From positions 1-18,615 of the forward strand of contig CAZWFN010000126.1 of the NCBI GenBank assembly GCA_964633205.1: 18,615 bases of DNA, read 5' to 3'. Below are positions 8,203-16,000 of this stretch, in pieces. Origin of the DNA: CAYVQE01 sp964633205. Its GTDB lineage: Bacteria; Myxococcota; B64-G9. Made by a program: the position numbers and the translations under genes. The notes beneath the pieces were generated by a model. It had not been told where the DNA came from. It searched no databases and saw only the letters and a list, made by a program, of their open reading frames with translations. Numbering within the stretch: the first letter of the stretch is position 1; each line of letters begins with the position of its first letter.

Positions 8203-11133
8203 ATGAAGAAGTGCTTGATGCTGAGCTTGGCGACGATCTTGGCCCTGGCAACCGGCGCCTGCGGCGGCGGCAACGGGACCGAGTGCGGCGCCGGAACCGT
8301 CGAGCAGGACGGCACTTGCGTGCCCACTTGCGAAGACGGCGAGTACTGGGACGGCACCGAGTGTGCGGCCGTGCCCGCCTGCGCCGACGGAACCACCTTC
8401 AACGCCACCACCGGCGAGTGCGAGCCGGACATCGACGATTGCGCCCCGGGCACCACCCTGGTCAACGGCCAGTGCGTGCCCGAGTGCGGTGACGAGGAGT
8501 ACTGGGACGGCACCCAGTGCGTGGCCATCCCGGACTGCGGGACGGGAACCACCTTCAACGAGGCCACCGGCCAGTGCGAGCCGGACATCACCGACTGCGC
8601 CCCGGGCACCCACCTGGACAACGGCGAGTGCGTGCCGGACGTGGTCTGCGGCGCCGACACCCACCCCTGCAACCCCGAGGTGGACGAGAACTGCGAAGAG
8701 GGCGAGTGCGTGCCCAACCACCTGCCCGATCCGGACGTGACCGAAGACGACGTCGTGTTCAGCGTCGGCGCCGAGGGTGAGATCGTCAGCCTGGGCGGCA
8801 CCATCGACACCCCGGTCGACGAGAACGACGACGGCGTGGCCGACGCCAACTGGGACCAGTTCCAGTTCCAGGCCACCGCTGGCACCTACCTCAACATCTG
8901 GGCCACCTCCGAGGGCGCCACCCTGCCGGCCTTCGCCGTCATGGGCTTCGACGAGAACGACGAGGTGAACTACCAGCGCATCGCCCTCAACCCCAACGGG
9001 CTGAACTCCATGCGCGAGGTCTACCTGCCGCGCGACGGCGTCTACGTCATCCTGGTGACCGACTACAACAACTTGGTCAACGCCCTGTTCGACAACGACG
9101 GCCTGCCGGTGGGCGGCCCCGACTTCACCTACTACGTCGAGGTCGAGACCCTGCCGCCGCCGACCCCGATCGACGTCGACGCCACCGACCTGGAGACCAC
9201 TCCCATCGTCGAGACCGGCGACTTCGACGGCAACCAGCTGACCTTCTACAGCGTGACCAACCTGCCGCTGGACGCCGTGATCAACATGGCCTCGATGGGC
9301 CTCGCCCCCGAGGGCGGCACCAGCGACGCCTTCCCGACCGTGCTGCTGTTCGCCCCGGACGGCAGCCTGCAGAGCGAGGGCACCCAGGCCATGTTCTTCG
9401 GCGCCGCCGGCGAGTACCTGCTGGTGCAGGACTTCGAGCTGGCCATCGGCCCCAACCGCGACTACCAGCTGAACATCACCAGCCCAACGGTCGAGGACTG
9501 CGCCGAGGGCTGCGAGGAGATGACCCTGGACGCCGACGCTCAGCACGTCTACGTGTTCGACCTGCTGGCCAACGAGCTGTTCTGGCAGTTCGCCCTGCCG
9601 ACCGAGACCTTCGTCTACCTGCAGGTGACCATCTTCGACGGCATGGGGCACATCCTCTACGACAAGCTGGCCGTGGACATGGACTTCTTGGGCGTGGACC
9701 CGGCCAGCTTCCTGCAGCACATGGCCATGGACACGCGGCTGATCGTCAGCATCCAGCCGGATCCGCAGGATCCGATGGCGGTCACCTACAGCAACTACCA
9801 GTGGATCATCCCCGAGTCGCTGTTGGCCGAGGGTGAGAACACCGAGCTGCCGGTCAACGACTTCCCGACCGGCTACTGGCCCGCCGGCATCGACCAGTTC
9901 GAGGCCACCGCCGGCCAGCTGGCCCTGTTCAGCGGCTACGCCTACAGCGAGTCGGTCGCCGAAATGGTCAAGTTCGTGATGCTGCCGGACCAGACCATCC
10001 TCGGCGGGCTGGACGATGAAGGCGATCCGATGGACATGCCGATCGCCCGCATCCCGGCCGACGGCCGCTACCTGCACTGGATCTTCGACTACGACCCGAA
10101 CGGCACCGGCAACTTCGGCGCCGCCACCTACGACGTGACCCTGGGTCTGCTCGACATCGGCGCCTCGCTGGGCACCCCCGAGGAGGACACCCCGATCCAG
10201 GTCACCAGCGCCGGGCTGGACCCCAACGGCATGGCCGTGGCCCACTACTTCACCGGCGTGCTGGACGCGGGCTTCAAGGTCGAGGCCGCCCCGACCGCCG
10301 GCGGCGATCTGACCGCCGAGATCTACGTGCTGACCTTCGCCAACGTGCAGCTGGACGAGAACGGCGAGCCGATCCTGGACGAAAACGGCAATCCGGTCAT
10401 GGTGGACGATCCGGACGGCGAGGTCACCTACCCGTATGCCAGCGGCAGCGGCGAGACCGCCTACTTCAACTCGCCCTACGACGGCGACCTGGCCATCCTG
10501 GTGGTGGACGGCTCGGGCGAAGCGGTCGGCGGCGAGACCTACGACCTGACCCTGACCCGCGCCATCTGCCAGGTCGACGCCCTGCGCTGCGGCAACGATG
10601 GCACCAACGACACCGTCGAGGTCTGCGTGGGCGACGGCTGGGAAGTCCAGGAGACCTGCGACGAGGGAGTGGCCTGCATCGAGGAAGGCGGCGCCCACTG
10701 CTACCTCGAGGGCGACACCTGCGTCGACGCCATCCCGGTGGTGCTCGAGAACGGCTCCTTCTCGCAGCAGATGGACTCGAGCAACTTCAGCAACGCGCTC
10801 GACATGGCCGACGGCGAGGGCGAGAGCTGCACCGGTTGGGGCACCAGCGGCCAGGACGTGTTCTGGGCCATCGAGCTGGCCGAGGGCGACACCATCTACG
10901 CCGCCATGGACGCGGCCGCCGGCAACTTCGACGCGTCCATCTACATGCTGACCGACTGCGACAACCCCTACGACTCCTGCGTCATCGGCGCTGACGACAC
11001 CTACAGCGGCGACGTCGAGGATTTCGAGTACACCGTGCCGGCCGGCGAGGGCGGCCTCTACGTCATCGGCACCGACGCCTACTCGGGCGGCGGCTCCTTC
11101 GACTTCACCGTCGAGGTGACCCCGGCCTACTAG
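8203..11133 (+). CDS. Large Cys-rich lipoprotein with PPC-like domains
   Basis: A 976-residue lipoprotein. AGGAGG at 8192-8197 fits the second of two adjacent ATGs. The signal sequence 'MKKCLMLSLATILALATGAC' ends at the lipidated cysteine, followed by GGGN, a flexible tether. Residues about 25-180 are Cys-rich with two copies of a 52-residue, six-Cys unit. After that come several beta-rich, strongly acidic modules, with stretches such as 'WDQFQFQATAGTYLNIWA' and 'DVFWAIELAEGDTIYAAM' that resemble the bacterial pre-peptidase C-terminal (PPC) jelly-roll. A second Cys-rich segment lies at about 788-835 ('CQVDALRCGNDGTNDTVEVC'), just before the last PPC-like domain. No catalytic motif was found, so an adhesive or structural surface role is likely. 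The acidity and Asp/Asn-Gly richness suggest calcium binding. It is monocistronic, ended by the terminator at 11158-11190. Confidence 0.85.
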   Translation: MKKCLMLSLATILALATGACGGGNGTECGAGTVEQDGTCVPTCEDGEYWDGTECAAVPACADGTTFNATTGECEPDIDDCAPGTTLVNGQCVPECGDEEYWDGTQCVAIPDCGTGTTFNEATGQCEPDITDCAPGTHLDNGECVPDVVCGADTHPCNPEVDENCEEGECVPNHLPDPDVTEDDVVFSVGAEGEIVSLGGTIDTPVDENDDGVADANWDQFQFQATAGTYLNIWATSEGATLPAFAVMGFDENDEVNYQRIALNPNGLNSMREVYLPRDGVYVILVTDYNNLVNALFDNDGLPVGGPDFTYYVEVETLPPPTPIDVDATDLETTPIVETGDFDGNQLTFYSVTNLPLDAVINMASMGLAPEGGTSDAFPTVLLFAPDGSLQSEGTQAMFFGAAGEYLLVQDFELAIGPNRDYQLNITSPTVEDCAEGCEEMTLDADAQHVYVFDLLANELFWQFALPTETFVYLQVTIFDGMGHILYDKLAVDMDFLGVDPASFLQHMAMDTRLIVSIQPDPQDPMAVTYSNYQWIIPESLLAEGENTELPVNDFPTGYWPAGIDQFEATAGQLALFSGYAYSESVAEMVKFVMLPDQTILGGLDDEGDPMDMPIARIPADGRYLHWIFDYDPNGTGNFGAATYDVTLGLLDIGASLGTPEEDTPIQVTSAGLDPNGMAVAHYFTGVLDAGFKVEAAPTAGGDLTAEIYVLTFANVQLDENGEPILDENGNPVMVDDPDGEVTYPYASGSGETAYFNSPYDGDLAILVVDGSGEAVGGETYDLTLTRAICQVDALRCGNDGTNDTVEVCVGDGWEVQETCDEGVACIEEGGAHCYLEGDTCVDAIPVVLENGSFSQQMDSSNFSNALDMADGEGESCTGWGTSGQDVFWAIELAEGDTIYAAMDAAAGNFDASIYMLTDCDNPYDSCVIGADDTYSGDVEDFEYTVPAGEGGLYVIGTDAYSGGGSFDFTVEVTPAY
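8326..8637 (+). repeat. Two 156-bp tandem repeats encoding a 52-residue six-Cys unit
   Basis: Units 8326-8481 and 8482-8637 are directly adjacent and similar at both DNA and protein level. Each has six cysteines and shared landmarks EYWDGT, GTTFN, CEPDI and DCAPGT. The segment just before them (from 8284, 'CGAGTVEQDGTCVP') looks like the end of a third, partial unit. The cysteine spacing suggests a small disulfide-bonded module like the EGF or TIL type; I cannot assign it further. Confidence 0.85.
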
Positions 11134-11157
11134 GCCCGCACCGCAAACCGCATCACC

Positions 11158-11190
11158 AGGCCCCCGGGCGCAGGCTCGGGGGCCTTTTTC
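11158..11190 (+). terminator. Intrinsic terminator of the lipoprotein gene
   Basis: A perfect 9-bp GC-rich stem, AGGCCCCCG (11158-11166) with CGGGGGCCT (11177-11185), has a 10-base loop and is followed by a T-run (11185-11189). It lies 25 bases after the lipoprotein stop codon. Confidence 0.92.
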
Positions 11191-11293
11191 GTTTCGTGGA
11201 GTTGCCGCTGGCCGCATCAAGGACCATCTGCTTCTGGAAGGGTGCCGAGGTGGTCGACTAGCCCCCAGGGGCGTCAGACGACCCGGGGCCGGT

Positions 11294-11349
11294 GGAGCGA
11301 CCGCTCCCAGCTTGTCCCGATCGCCGGAACAAACCTTTTCCGGAAGCTG
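11294..11349. repeat. Hairpins in the leader of the TonB-like gene
   Basis: GGAGCG (11294-11299) pairs with CGCTCC (11302-11307). Next, CAGCTT (11308-11313) pairs with AAGCTG (11344-11349), enclosing a second perfect inverted repeat, CCGGAA (11324-11329) with TTCCGG (11338-11343). The nested arms could form a substantial RNA hairpin about 45 bases before the next start codon, or be a site for a dimeric regulator. No T-tract follows, and no promoter was resolved. Confidence 0.35.
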
Positions 11350-11394
11350 TTGTCATGGACAGCGGTCGATACTCCTCGGGTCCGAAGGGGATAA

Positions 11395-12420
11395 ATGACG
11401 CGCGGGCAGTCCATCGTCAGCCAGCTGGTCATCGTAGCCCTGTCCGGGCTGCTGCTGGCCGAGGACGTGGAGCACGAGCCGGTGATGATCGAACCGCCGC
11501 CGCCCCGGCCGCCCGCTCCGCCGCCCGCTCCGCCGCCCGCCGAAGAGCCTGCGGCGATCAGCGAGGACGGCCCTGCCATCCCGCCGGGCCCCCGCCACCG
11601 CTTCGTGCTGCCGGGGCCCTTGCGCCTGGATCTGGAGCCGCGCCTGGGGCTGGACCGGCCCCCTCCAGCCGCTGCCGCGTCCGGCGAGGAATCAGAGGCC
11701 GAGCGGGTCGCGCGCCGGCTGCGGGCCGGCATCCGGCGTCTCGAGGCGCGCGATCGGCTGCGCCGGGCGCATGCGCTCTGGGGTGAGCTGACCGAACGCA
11801 TCGATGCCTGCTGGCGGCCCGGCTTCGCCCAGGTCGACGGCGACGAGCGGCTGGTCGGCCCGGGCGCGCCCTGGCTGGCGGCCGAGACCTGGCGCCGCAT
11901 GCGCCAGGCGCCGCCGACCGGCGGCGACGTATGGGATCAGCAGGATTACCTGGAGCAAGGCCCGCCGCTGCGGCCGCTGCAGCCGACCGCCGGGCCGCCG
12001 GTGGACCGCCAGGGCCGGCCGGCGGTGGCGGCCCCCGACTACGGCCGGGTGGTCACCCTGATCGAGGTCCGCTTCGGCGCCGCCGGCGAGGACCGCGCCG
12101 CGGGCAGCGACGCCGCAGCCCCGGCCACGGCCACGGCCCACATCCTGCTGCCCTCCGGCCACCCGCGCTACGACGCCGCCGCGCTGGACGGCGTGCGCCT
12201 GGCCCTCGAGCGCCTGGGCGCCAGCGCCGCGCCGGTAGGCCAGCCCCGCGCCGTCTACGCCCTGAGCACCGAGTTCCGGCTGCAGTCCCACATCCCCATC
12301 GCCGGGCTGGGCCTGGAGCTGCTGTTCACCGCCCTGGCCCCCAAGCGCGTCGTCCACGCCCGCACCGACCTCATCGCCCTGCCCGATCAGCCACAGCTGC
12401 GCTCGAAAAGCTCGGACTAG
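11395..12420 (+). CDS. Membrane-anchored proline-rich protein with TonB-like C-terminus
   Basis: A 341-residue protein with a short hydrophobic anchor (about residues 8-22), then an acidic and Pro/Ala-rich stretch (about residues 33-60), a long charged helical middle (residues about 95-150), and a C-terminal domain from about 220. The order anchor, proline spacer, C-terminal domain is that of TonB. The motif 'PSGHPRYDAAALDGVRLAL' (about residues 252-270) matches the TonB C-terminal pattern of a 'sGhp.lD.aAl.av..A' helix. TonB transduces proton-motive force to outer-membrane receptors, but no ExbB or ExbD gene and no receptor is nearby, so the function is inferred only from architecture. AAGGGG is 4-6 bases before the ATG. 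It ends tail to tail with VapC, sharing CTAG. Confidence 0.5.
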   Translation: MTRGQSIVSQLVIVALSGLLLAEDVEHEPVMIEPPPPRPPAPPPAPPPAEEPAAISEDGPAIPPGPRHRFVLPGPLRLDLEPRLGLDRPPPAAAASGEESEAERVARRLRAGIRRLEARDRLRRAHALWGELTERIDACWRPGFAQVDGDERLVGPGAPWLAAETWRRMRQAPPTGGDVWDQQDYLEQGPPLRPLQPTAGPPVDRQGRPAVAAPDYGRVVTLIEVRFGAAGEDRAAGSDAAAPATATAHILLPSGHPRYDAAALDGVRLALERLGASAAPVGQPRAVYALSTEFRLQSHIPIAGLGLELLFTALAPKRVVHARTDLIALPDQPQLRSKSSD

Positions 12421-12845
12421 GCGCCCGCAGGCCTCCAATCGGCCACTTTGAGCCCGCGGTAGCGGGAGAAGTCGGTGCTGTTGGCGGTCACCAGGGTCAA
12501 ATCGTTCACCCGGGCGATGGCTGCGATCTGCCCATCGACGAACGGCGCCCGGCTGCCCTTGCGCTCCAGGCGGGCGCGTTCGGCGGCATGCCATTCAGCG
12601 GCTCTCGCGTCGTAGGCCAAGACCGGCACCGTGGGCAAGACGATCTCCTCGATGTAGGCCTGCAGGATCTCGCGCTTGCGTCCCTTCGCCAGTCTCAGAA
12701 CGCCGAACCGAAGCTCGTGCAGCACCGGCGCCGCCGTCGCCAGGTGACCGCGGTGGCGTTGGAGCCGTTCCATGACTCTCATGTTCGGGACGGCCTTGAC
12801 GGGTTCCGACAGGATGTTGCTGTCCAGCAGGTAGCGGATGCTCAA
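12417..12845 (-). CDS. VapC-type PIN-domain toxin
   Basis: A 142-residue PIN-domain ribonuclease, the toxin of a type II pair. Metal-binding acidic residues are in place: Asp8 in 'YLLDSN', Glu44 in 'VLHELRFG', Asp104 in 'PFVDGQIAA', and Asp125 in the 'TANSTDFS' motif. The start is a TTG that overlaps the antitoxin stop (TTGA), with GAGAGG 7 bases upstream. Any upstream ATG would lie out of frame or inside the antitoxin. The rare start could keep toxin synthesis below antitoxin synthesis. Known VapC proteins cleave tRNA or rRNA. The frame and active site are intact. The stop codon overlaps that of the convergent TonB-like gene. Confidence 0.9.
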   Translation of the reverse strand: MSIRYLLDSNILSEPVKAVPNMRVMERLQRHRGHLATAAPVLHELRFGVLRLAKGRKREILQAYIEEIVLPTVPVLAYDARAAEWHAAERARLERKGSRAPFVDGQIAAIARVNDLTLVTANSTDFSRYRGLKVADWRPAGA

Positions 12846-13120
12846 AGGTCGACCTCTCGGCCGGGATCCGGATCGCGCAAGTTCGCCAATTCATCCCCGC
12901 TCAGGCCCTTGCGGCGCAGGTGGTGCCGCTTTCGAAACCGAACCAGGCGATCCCAGAACGCCCCTTTGTCGGCCACCAGGCCCTCGTATTCCTCGATGGA
13001 CATGATGACCGCCACCGGCTTGCCGCGCCTGGTCAGCACGACCGGTGTCCGCTCTTCGGCATCGTGGACCAGCTTGGCCAGTCGATCCCGTGCCTCGGCG
13101 ATCGAAAACTCCCTTGTCAT
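12842..13120 (-). CDS. Phd/YefM-type antitoxin paired with VapC
   Basis: A 92-residue Phd-fold antitoxin. The fold is seen in 'FSIAEARDRLAKLVHDAEE', 'TPVVLTRRGKPVAVIMSIEEYEGLV', the most conserved block of the family. The C-terminal half ('FWDRLVRFRKRHHLRRKGLSG...') is basic rather than acidic, and presumably wraps the PIN toxin. GGGAG lies 5 bases before the ATG at 13120. A longer TTG start at 13132 would add four residues and is less likely. It probably represses its own promoter through the inverted repeat at 13134-13153. PIN toxins are more often paired with VapB-type antitoxins, but Phd partners are also known. Confidence 0.9.
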   Translation of the reverse strand: MTREFSIAEARDRLAKLVHDAEERTPVVLTRRGKPVAVIMSIEEYEGLVADKGAFWDRLVRFRKRHHLRRKGLSGDELANLRDPDPGREVDL

Positions 13121-13133
13121 GCCGGCTCCCAAG

Positions 13134-13153
13134 ATGGCTATCTACATAGCCAT
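13134..13153. promoter_or_regulatory. Operator-like inverted repeat of the Phd-VapC pair
   Basis: ATGGCTAT (13134-13141) and ATAGCCAT (13146-13153) form a perfect 8-bp inverted repeat around CTAC, just upstream of the antitoxin start and next to the -10. Phd-family antitoxins bind such palindromes in their own promoters. This is the likely autoregulatory site. Confidence 0.7.
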
Positions 13154-13180
13154 AATAAGCGAAGGCCGGTCAGGGCGCAA
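13152..13180 (-). promoter_or_regulatory. Promoter of the Phd-VapC pair
   Basis: On the minus strand, TTGCGC (13175-13180), a 17-base spacer and TATTAT (13152-13157). The -10 is strong and the -35 moderate. It overlaps the end of the inverted repeat at 13134-13153, so binding there would occlude polymerase. Confidence 0.6.
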
Positions 13181-13253
13181 GGTCGGTGGGTCAATGGCCG
13201 GGCGAACCGCCCACCGGCTGCCGATCGGTGGAGTGGTTCGTGGACGACTGGGA

Positions 13254-14474
13254 CTAGGCGCCGGCGGGCCGGTGGATCTCGCCCATGAACAGCAGCGCGC
13301 CCGAGTGCAGGTCGTGGATGACGAACAGGAAGGGGCGATCGACGCGCATGTCGAAGGTCTGCGGTGCGCTGGTCGCGCCGACGCCCACCGAGGTGACCGC
13401 GGCCGCCTCGGTGCCCCGCTCGTCCACGCGTACGAAGCTCTTGTGGCGCACCTCGCTGATGAACAGCTCGGCCTGGGGGTTGATGCGCGACAGGTCGGCC
13501 AAGTTCGGATCGAAGGCCGCCTGCATGCCGAGCGCCTGCAGCACGGCGTTGAGCGTCGTCTCGTAGCTCAGGCTGAAGCGCGGCAGGGCCAGGTGGCCCT
13601 CCTGGTGGGTGAACGCCGCCTGCCACTCGTTCCAGGTGGCGGTGTCCAGCTCGGCGATCAGGGCGTCCAGATCCTGGTCGGGTGCGGGCAGCACCACGGT
13701 CATGTGGAAGTACTCGCGGCCGTAAGGCAGGCGGATCGCCTGCACCCGATCGTTGCTCATGTAGTCCAGGCCCTCTTCGCGCAGGTGCATCATGGGCACG
13801 GTCAGCTCGCCGTCCGGAGCGTAGAAGGTCTCGTCTTCGGTCTGCTGGGCCTTGAACGCCCGCGTCCAGTCGCCGTAGAAGTAGACCGCGTTGATCAAGT
13901 ACATGACCACGGCGGGCGGGATGCCATCGACGATGCTGTCGATGCGGCCGTGGGTGGCGTCGGACACCCAGTCGTTGATGACATCGGCCGCGCCCGGATC
14001 GTCGAAATCCAACCCGGCCACCTCGGCGTCGAAAGACCGGCGGTTGGCGTCCAGAAAGGCGTCTTCGACCTGGAAGTCGTCGCGGTGCCAGATGGAGTTG
14101 GCGATCTCGAGGCTGACCTTGGAGTCCATCTGGGTCAGCATGTCGATCAGGCCGCGGTAGGCCTGGTTGGCCTGCTCCTCGTCCAGCCCGGCCAGGTCCA
14201 GCACGGCCAGCATCTCCTGGCGGGTCTGGCCGGCGGCGCCGTTGAGGGTCATGCCCAGCGCCAGCGATACGCTCAGCGGGGAGATGAACACGTCCCGGCC
14301 GGCGGCCCGGGCGCTCACCTCGCGGAACAGATCGAAGCCGAAGTCGTTCGAGGCGGCCACCACCGCCTGCTCGCTATCGGTCAGCGCGCGCGGCGGGGTA
14401 TGCCCGCCACCGCCGCAGGCGGCCGGCAGGCCAGCGGCCAGCAGCAACACCATCGCAATTCGCAGCGTCCTCAT
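13254..14474 (-). CDS. Serpin-family protease inhibitor, lipoprotein
   Basis: A 406-residue serpin. The ATG at 14474 has GGAGG 5 bases upstream. A lipoprotein signal follows (hydrophobic 'IAMVLLLAAGLPAAC', then GGGGH), so it should be tethered to a membrane or the cell surface. Serpin hallmarks include 'NDFGFDLFRE' and 'FISPLSVSLALGMTLNGAAG' near the start, 'NAVYFYGDW' in the middle, and 'VDRPFLFVIHDLHSGALLFMGEIHRP' at the end. The reactive-loop hinge is 'GTEAAAVT' (about residues 354-361). Its small side chains are characteristic of inhibitory serpins, so trapping of a target serine or cysteine protease is likely. By spacing, P1 would be about Thr368 (GAT-SA), suggesting an elastase-like target, but the P1 assignment is approximate. 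Serpins are uncommon in bacteria; horizontal origin is possible. Confidence 0.93.
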   Translation of the reverse strand: MRTLRIAMVLLLAAGLPAACGGGGHTPPRALTDSEQAVVAASNDFGFDLFREVSARAAGRDVFISPLSVSLALGMTLNGAAGQTRQEMLAVLDLAGLDEEQANQAYRGLIDMLTQMDSKVSLEIANSIWHRDDFQVEDAFLDANRRSFDAEVAGLDFDDPGAADVINDWVSDATHGRIDSIVDGIPPAVVMYLINAVYFYGDWTRAFKAQQTEDETFYAPDGELTVPMMHLREEGLDYMSNDRVQAIRLPYGREYFHMTVVLPAPDQDLDALIAELDTATWNEWQAAFTHQEGHLALPRFSLSYETTLNAVLQALGMQAAFDPNLADLSRINPQAELFISEVRHKSFVRVDERGTEAAAVTSVGVGATSAPQTFDMRVDRPFLFVIHDLHSGALLFMGEIHRPAGA

Positions 14475-14647
14475 CGTCGCCTCCACGGGTCGGGTTCCAG
14501 CCTGCAATCGATCATCCGTCGCACCACCGGAACGACTGCAAACCCCGTGCCCGACTCGAGAATGCGAGGATCCTCAATGATTCAAGCAGATAAGAGAGCA
14601 TCCGGCCGAAGCGTGGCCCCAGAAATCTGATGAACCGGACAAGCGGA

Positions 14648-15615
14648 TCAGCGCCGGCCGGCCCATCGTCCGCAGCCGGCACGCCGCAGCGGACGGCCGC
14701 GCAGCAGGAACCAGGCCAACCACAGCAGCGGCAGCCGGCCGTCCTGCTGCCGGGCGGCGCAGCCGCAGCCGCCCTCGAGCGCAGCGCCATCGTCCCGGTC
14801 GGCGCTCGGCTGCTGGGCGTCGGCCGAGCCCGGGTCGGCGCCGGCGTCCGGGCCGGCATCGGTTCCAGCGTCGGCGCCGGCGTCGGGGTCCGGCCCATCG
14901 CCGCTGTCGGCGCCGCCGTCGGCGCCGTCGAGCCCGCCGTCCAGCCCACCGTCGACCGGCGGGGCTGCGGTCAGACAGCCGATGTAGTCGCTGGCCACCA
15001 CGATGTGGTCGAACCACACCCGGATGTCGTGATCGTCCTGTTCGGTGTAGATGTAGGCCCAGACGTAGTTGACCAGCAGGTCGGCCGCGCTGCGCCAGCG
15101 GAAGCCCTCGAAGGGCGAGCCGCCGGGGTCCGGGCTCCACTTGTCGCGCAGCCAGGAGCCCAGCGGAAAGCCCGGCCCCAGGTGCGAGACCACCTGGCCG
15201 TCCAGCCGCCACAGCGCGCCGTCGACCCAGAAGGCCTGCTCGCCGCCGTGGCTGTCGCTGGGCTGGTTGACCTCGACCATCATCTCGATGCAGATCCACT
15301 CGCCGCGCGGCACGGGCGGGCCCAGCGGCGCCCAGCTCTGATCGGCGCCGGCCCGGATGAAGGAGTTGCCCCAGCAGGAATCGCCGCTGCCGTCGGGGTT
15401 CTCGTGCGAGCGCATCTCCATCCAGTAGGTGTAGAAGTCCCAGCGCCAGGTATCGCCGTAGGGCTCGATGCCGGTCCAGAACTGCTCGTCGCCGGCCGGC
15501 CGGGAGCCGGCCGAGACCATGGGCCAGGGGGTCGACGGCCGGTTGCCGCCCCGCCGAGCAAGCCCAACACCAACGCCGTCCACCCCACCCCCCAAACGAA
15601 CCCCGCACCACGCAT
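14648..15615 (-). CDS. Frameshifted surface protein with MYXO-CTERM-like tail
   Basis: Two reading frames together make one sensible protein. The first, from the ATG at 15615, encodes a signal peptide ('WTALVLGLLGGAA') and then quickly loses sense. The second begins near 15560 and encodes a globular domain rich in Trp and aromatic residues ('EQFWTGIEPYGDTWRWDFYTY', 'AFWVDGALWRLDGQVV', 'VWFDHIVVASDYIG'). This resembles the concanavalin-like jelly-roll domain of polysaccharide lyase-like proteins. It then has an Asp/Ala/Gly linker and ends in 'GGCGCAA', a hydrophobic run and an Arg-rich end. That tail is like the MYXO-CTERM sorting signal, which directs proteins to the cell surface. A one-base insertion (or a two-base loss) between about 15535 and 15570 restores one frame. 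Whether this is a sequencing error or a real mutation is not known. Confidence 0.65.
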
Positions 15616-15652
15616 CGCCAAGCCGCCGAGGTCTATACAGCCGCTACGCCGG

Positions 15653-15668
15653 TACCATGATACCATGA
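15653..15668. repeat. Tandem 8-bp repeat upstream of the DUF433 gene
   Basis: TACCATGA occurs twice in direct succession (15653-15660, 15661-15668). The overlapping sequence GGTACCATGATACC is also nearly palindromic. It lies about 90 bases before the DUF433 antitoxin start and could be an antitoxin operator. Confidence 0.35.
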
Positions 15669-15754
15669 AGGGACAACGGCGCTCTCGACGACACTGCGCA
15701 CCCGTGGTATTTCTGGATCTAGCCCTGGAGGGACTTGATTTACGAGGAGGCGAA

Positions 15755-16000
15755 ATGAGCGAATACTGGGAATACCTGGATTCGGATCCTGGTGTTTGCC
15801 ATGGGCAGCTGCGTTTTCGCGGAACGCGCGTGATGGTCTATCTCGTCCTCGATGCGCTGGCCACAGGGGCAAGCGAAGACGAAATTCTAGCGGCCTATCC
15901 AAGCATCACGCGGGAGCACCTCCGAGCCGCCATCGCATACGGCGCCCGCGTTGCCCGCGAGGAGTCCTTCGTACCGCTGGCGGATGAACCGATCTCATGA
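15755..16000 (+). CDS. DUF433 antitoxin-like protein
   Basis: An 81-residue DUF433 protein, a family of short helix-turn-helix proteins that serve as antitoxins to DUF5615 PIN-like toxins. AGGAGG lies 4 bases before the ATG. Family features are 'DSDPGVCHGQLRFRGTRVMVYLVLDALATG', the GxxxFxGTRV strand followed by the helix-turn-helix 'SEDEILAAYPSITREHLRAAIAYGA'. The gene overlaps the next start by ATGA, the usual arrangement with the toxin. Here the toxin is broken (15997-16032), so this is an orphan antitoxin, probably silent or neutral. Confidence 0.9.
   Translation: MSEYWEYLDSDPGVCHGQLRFRGTRVMVYLVLDALATGASEDEILAAYPSITREHLRAAIAYGARVAREESFVPLADEPIS

Noticed and set aside
8182..11220. Open frame of about 1000 codons on the minus strand opposite the lipoprotein gene
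   Set aside because: It is a by-product of high GC and codon bias in the plus-strand gene. It has no start signal or ribosome binding site, and its composition (His/Gly/Val/Gln-rich) is that of a shadow frame.
11931..14630. Very long plus-strand open frame across several genes
   Set aside because: It crosses the TonB-like, VapC, Phd and serpin genes and reads as low-complexity shadow sequence; the real genes are on other frames.
14574..15611. Alternative minus-strand frame of 345 codons over the MYXO-CTERM-like gene
   Set aside because: It is Arg/Gly/Ala-rich shadow sequence without the aromatic domain or the Cys-rich tail found in the neighbouring frame.
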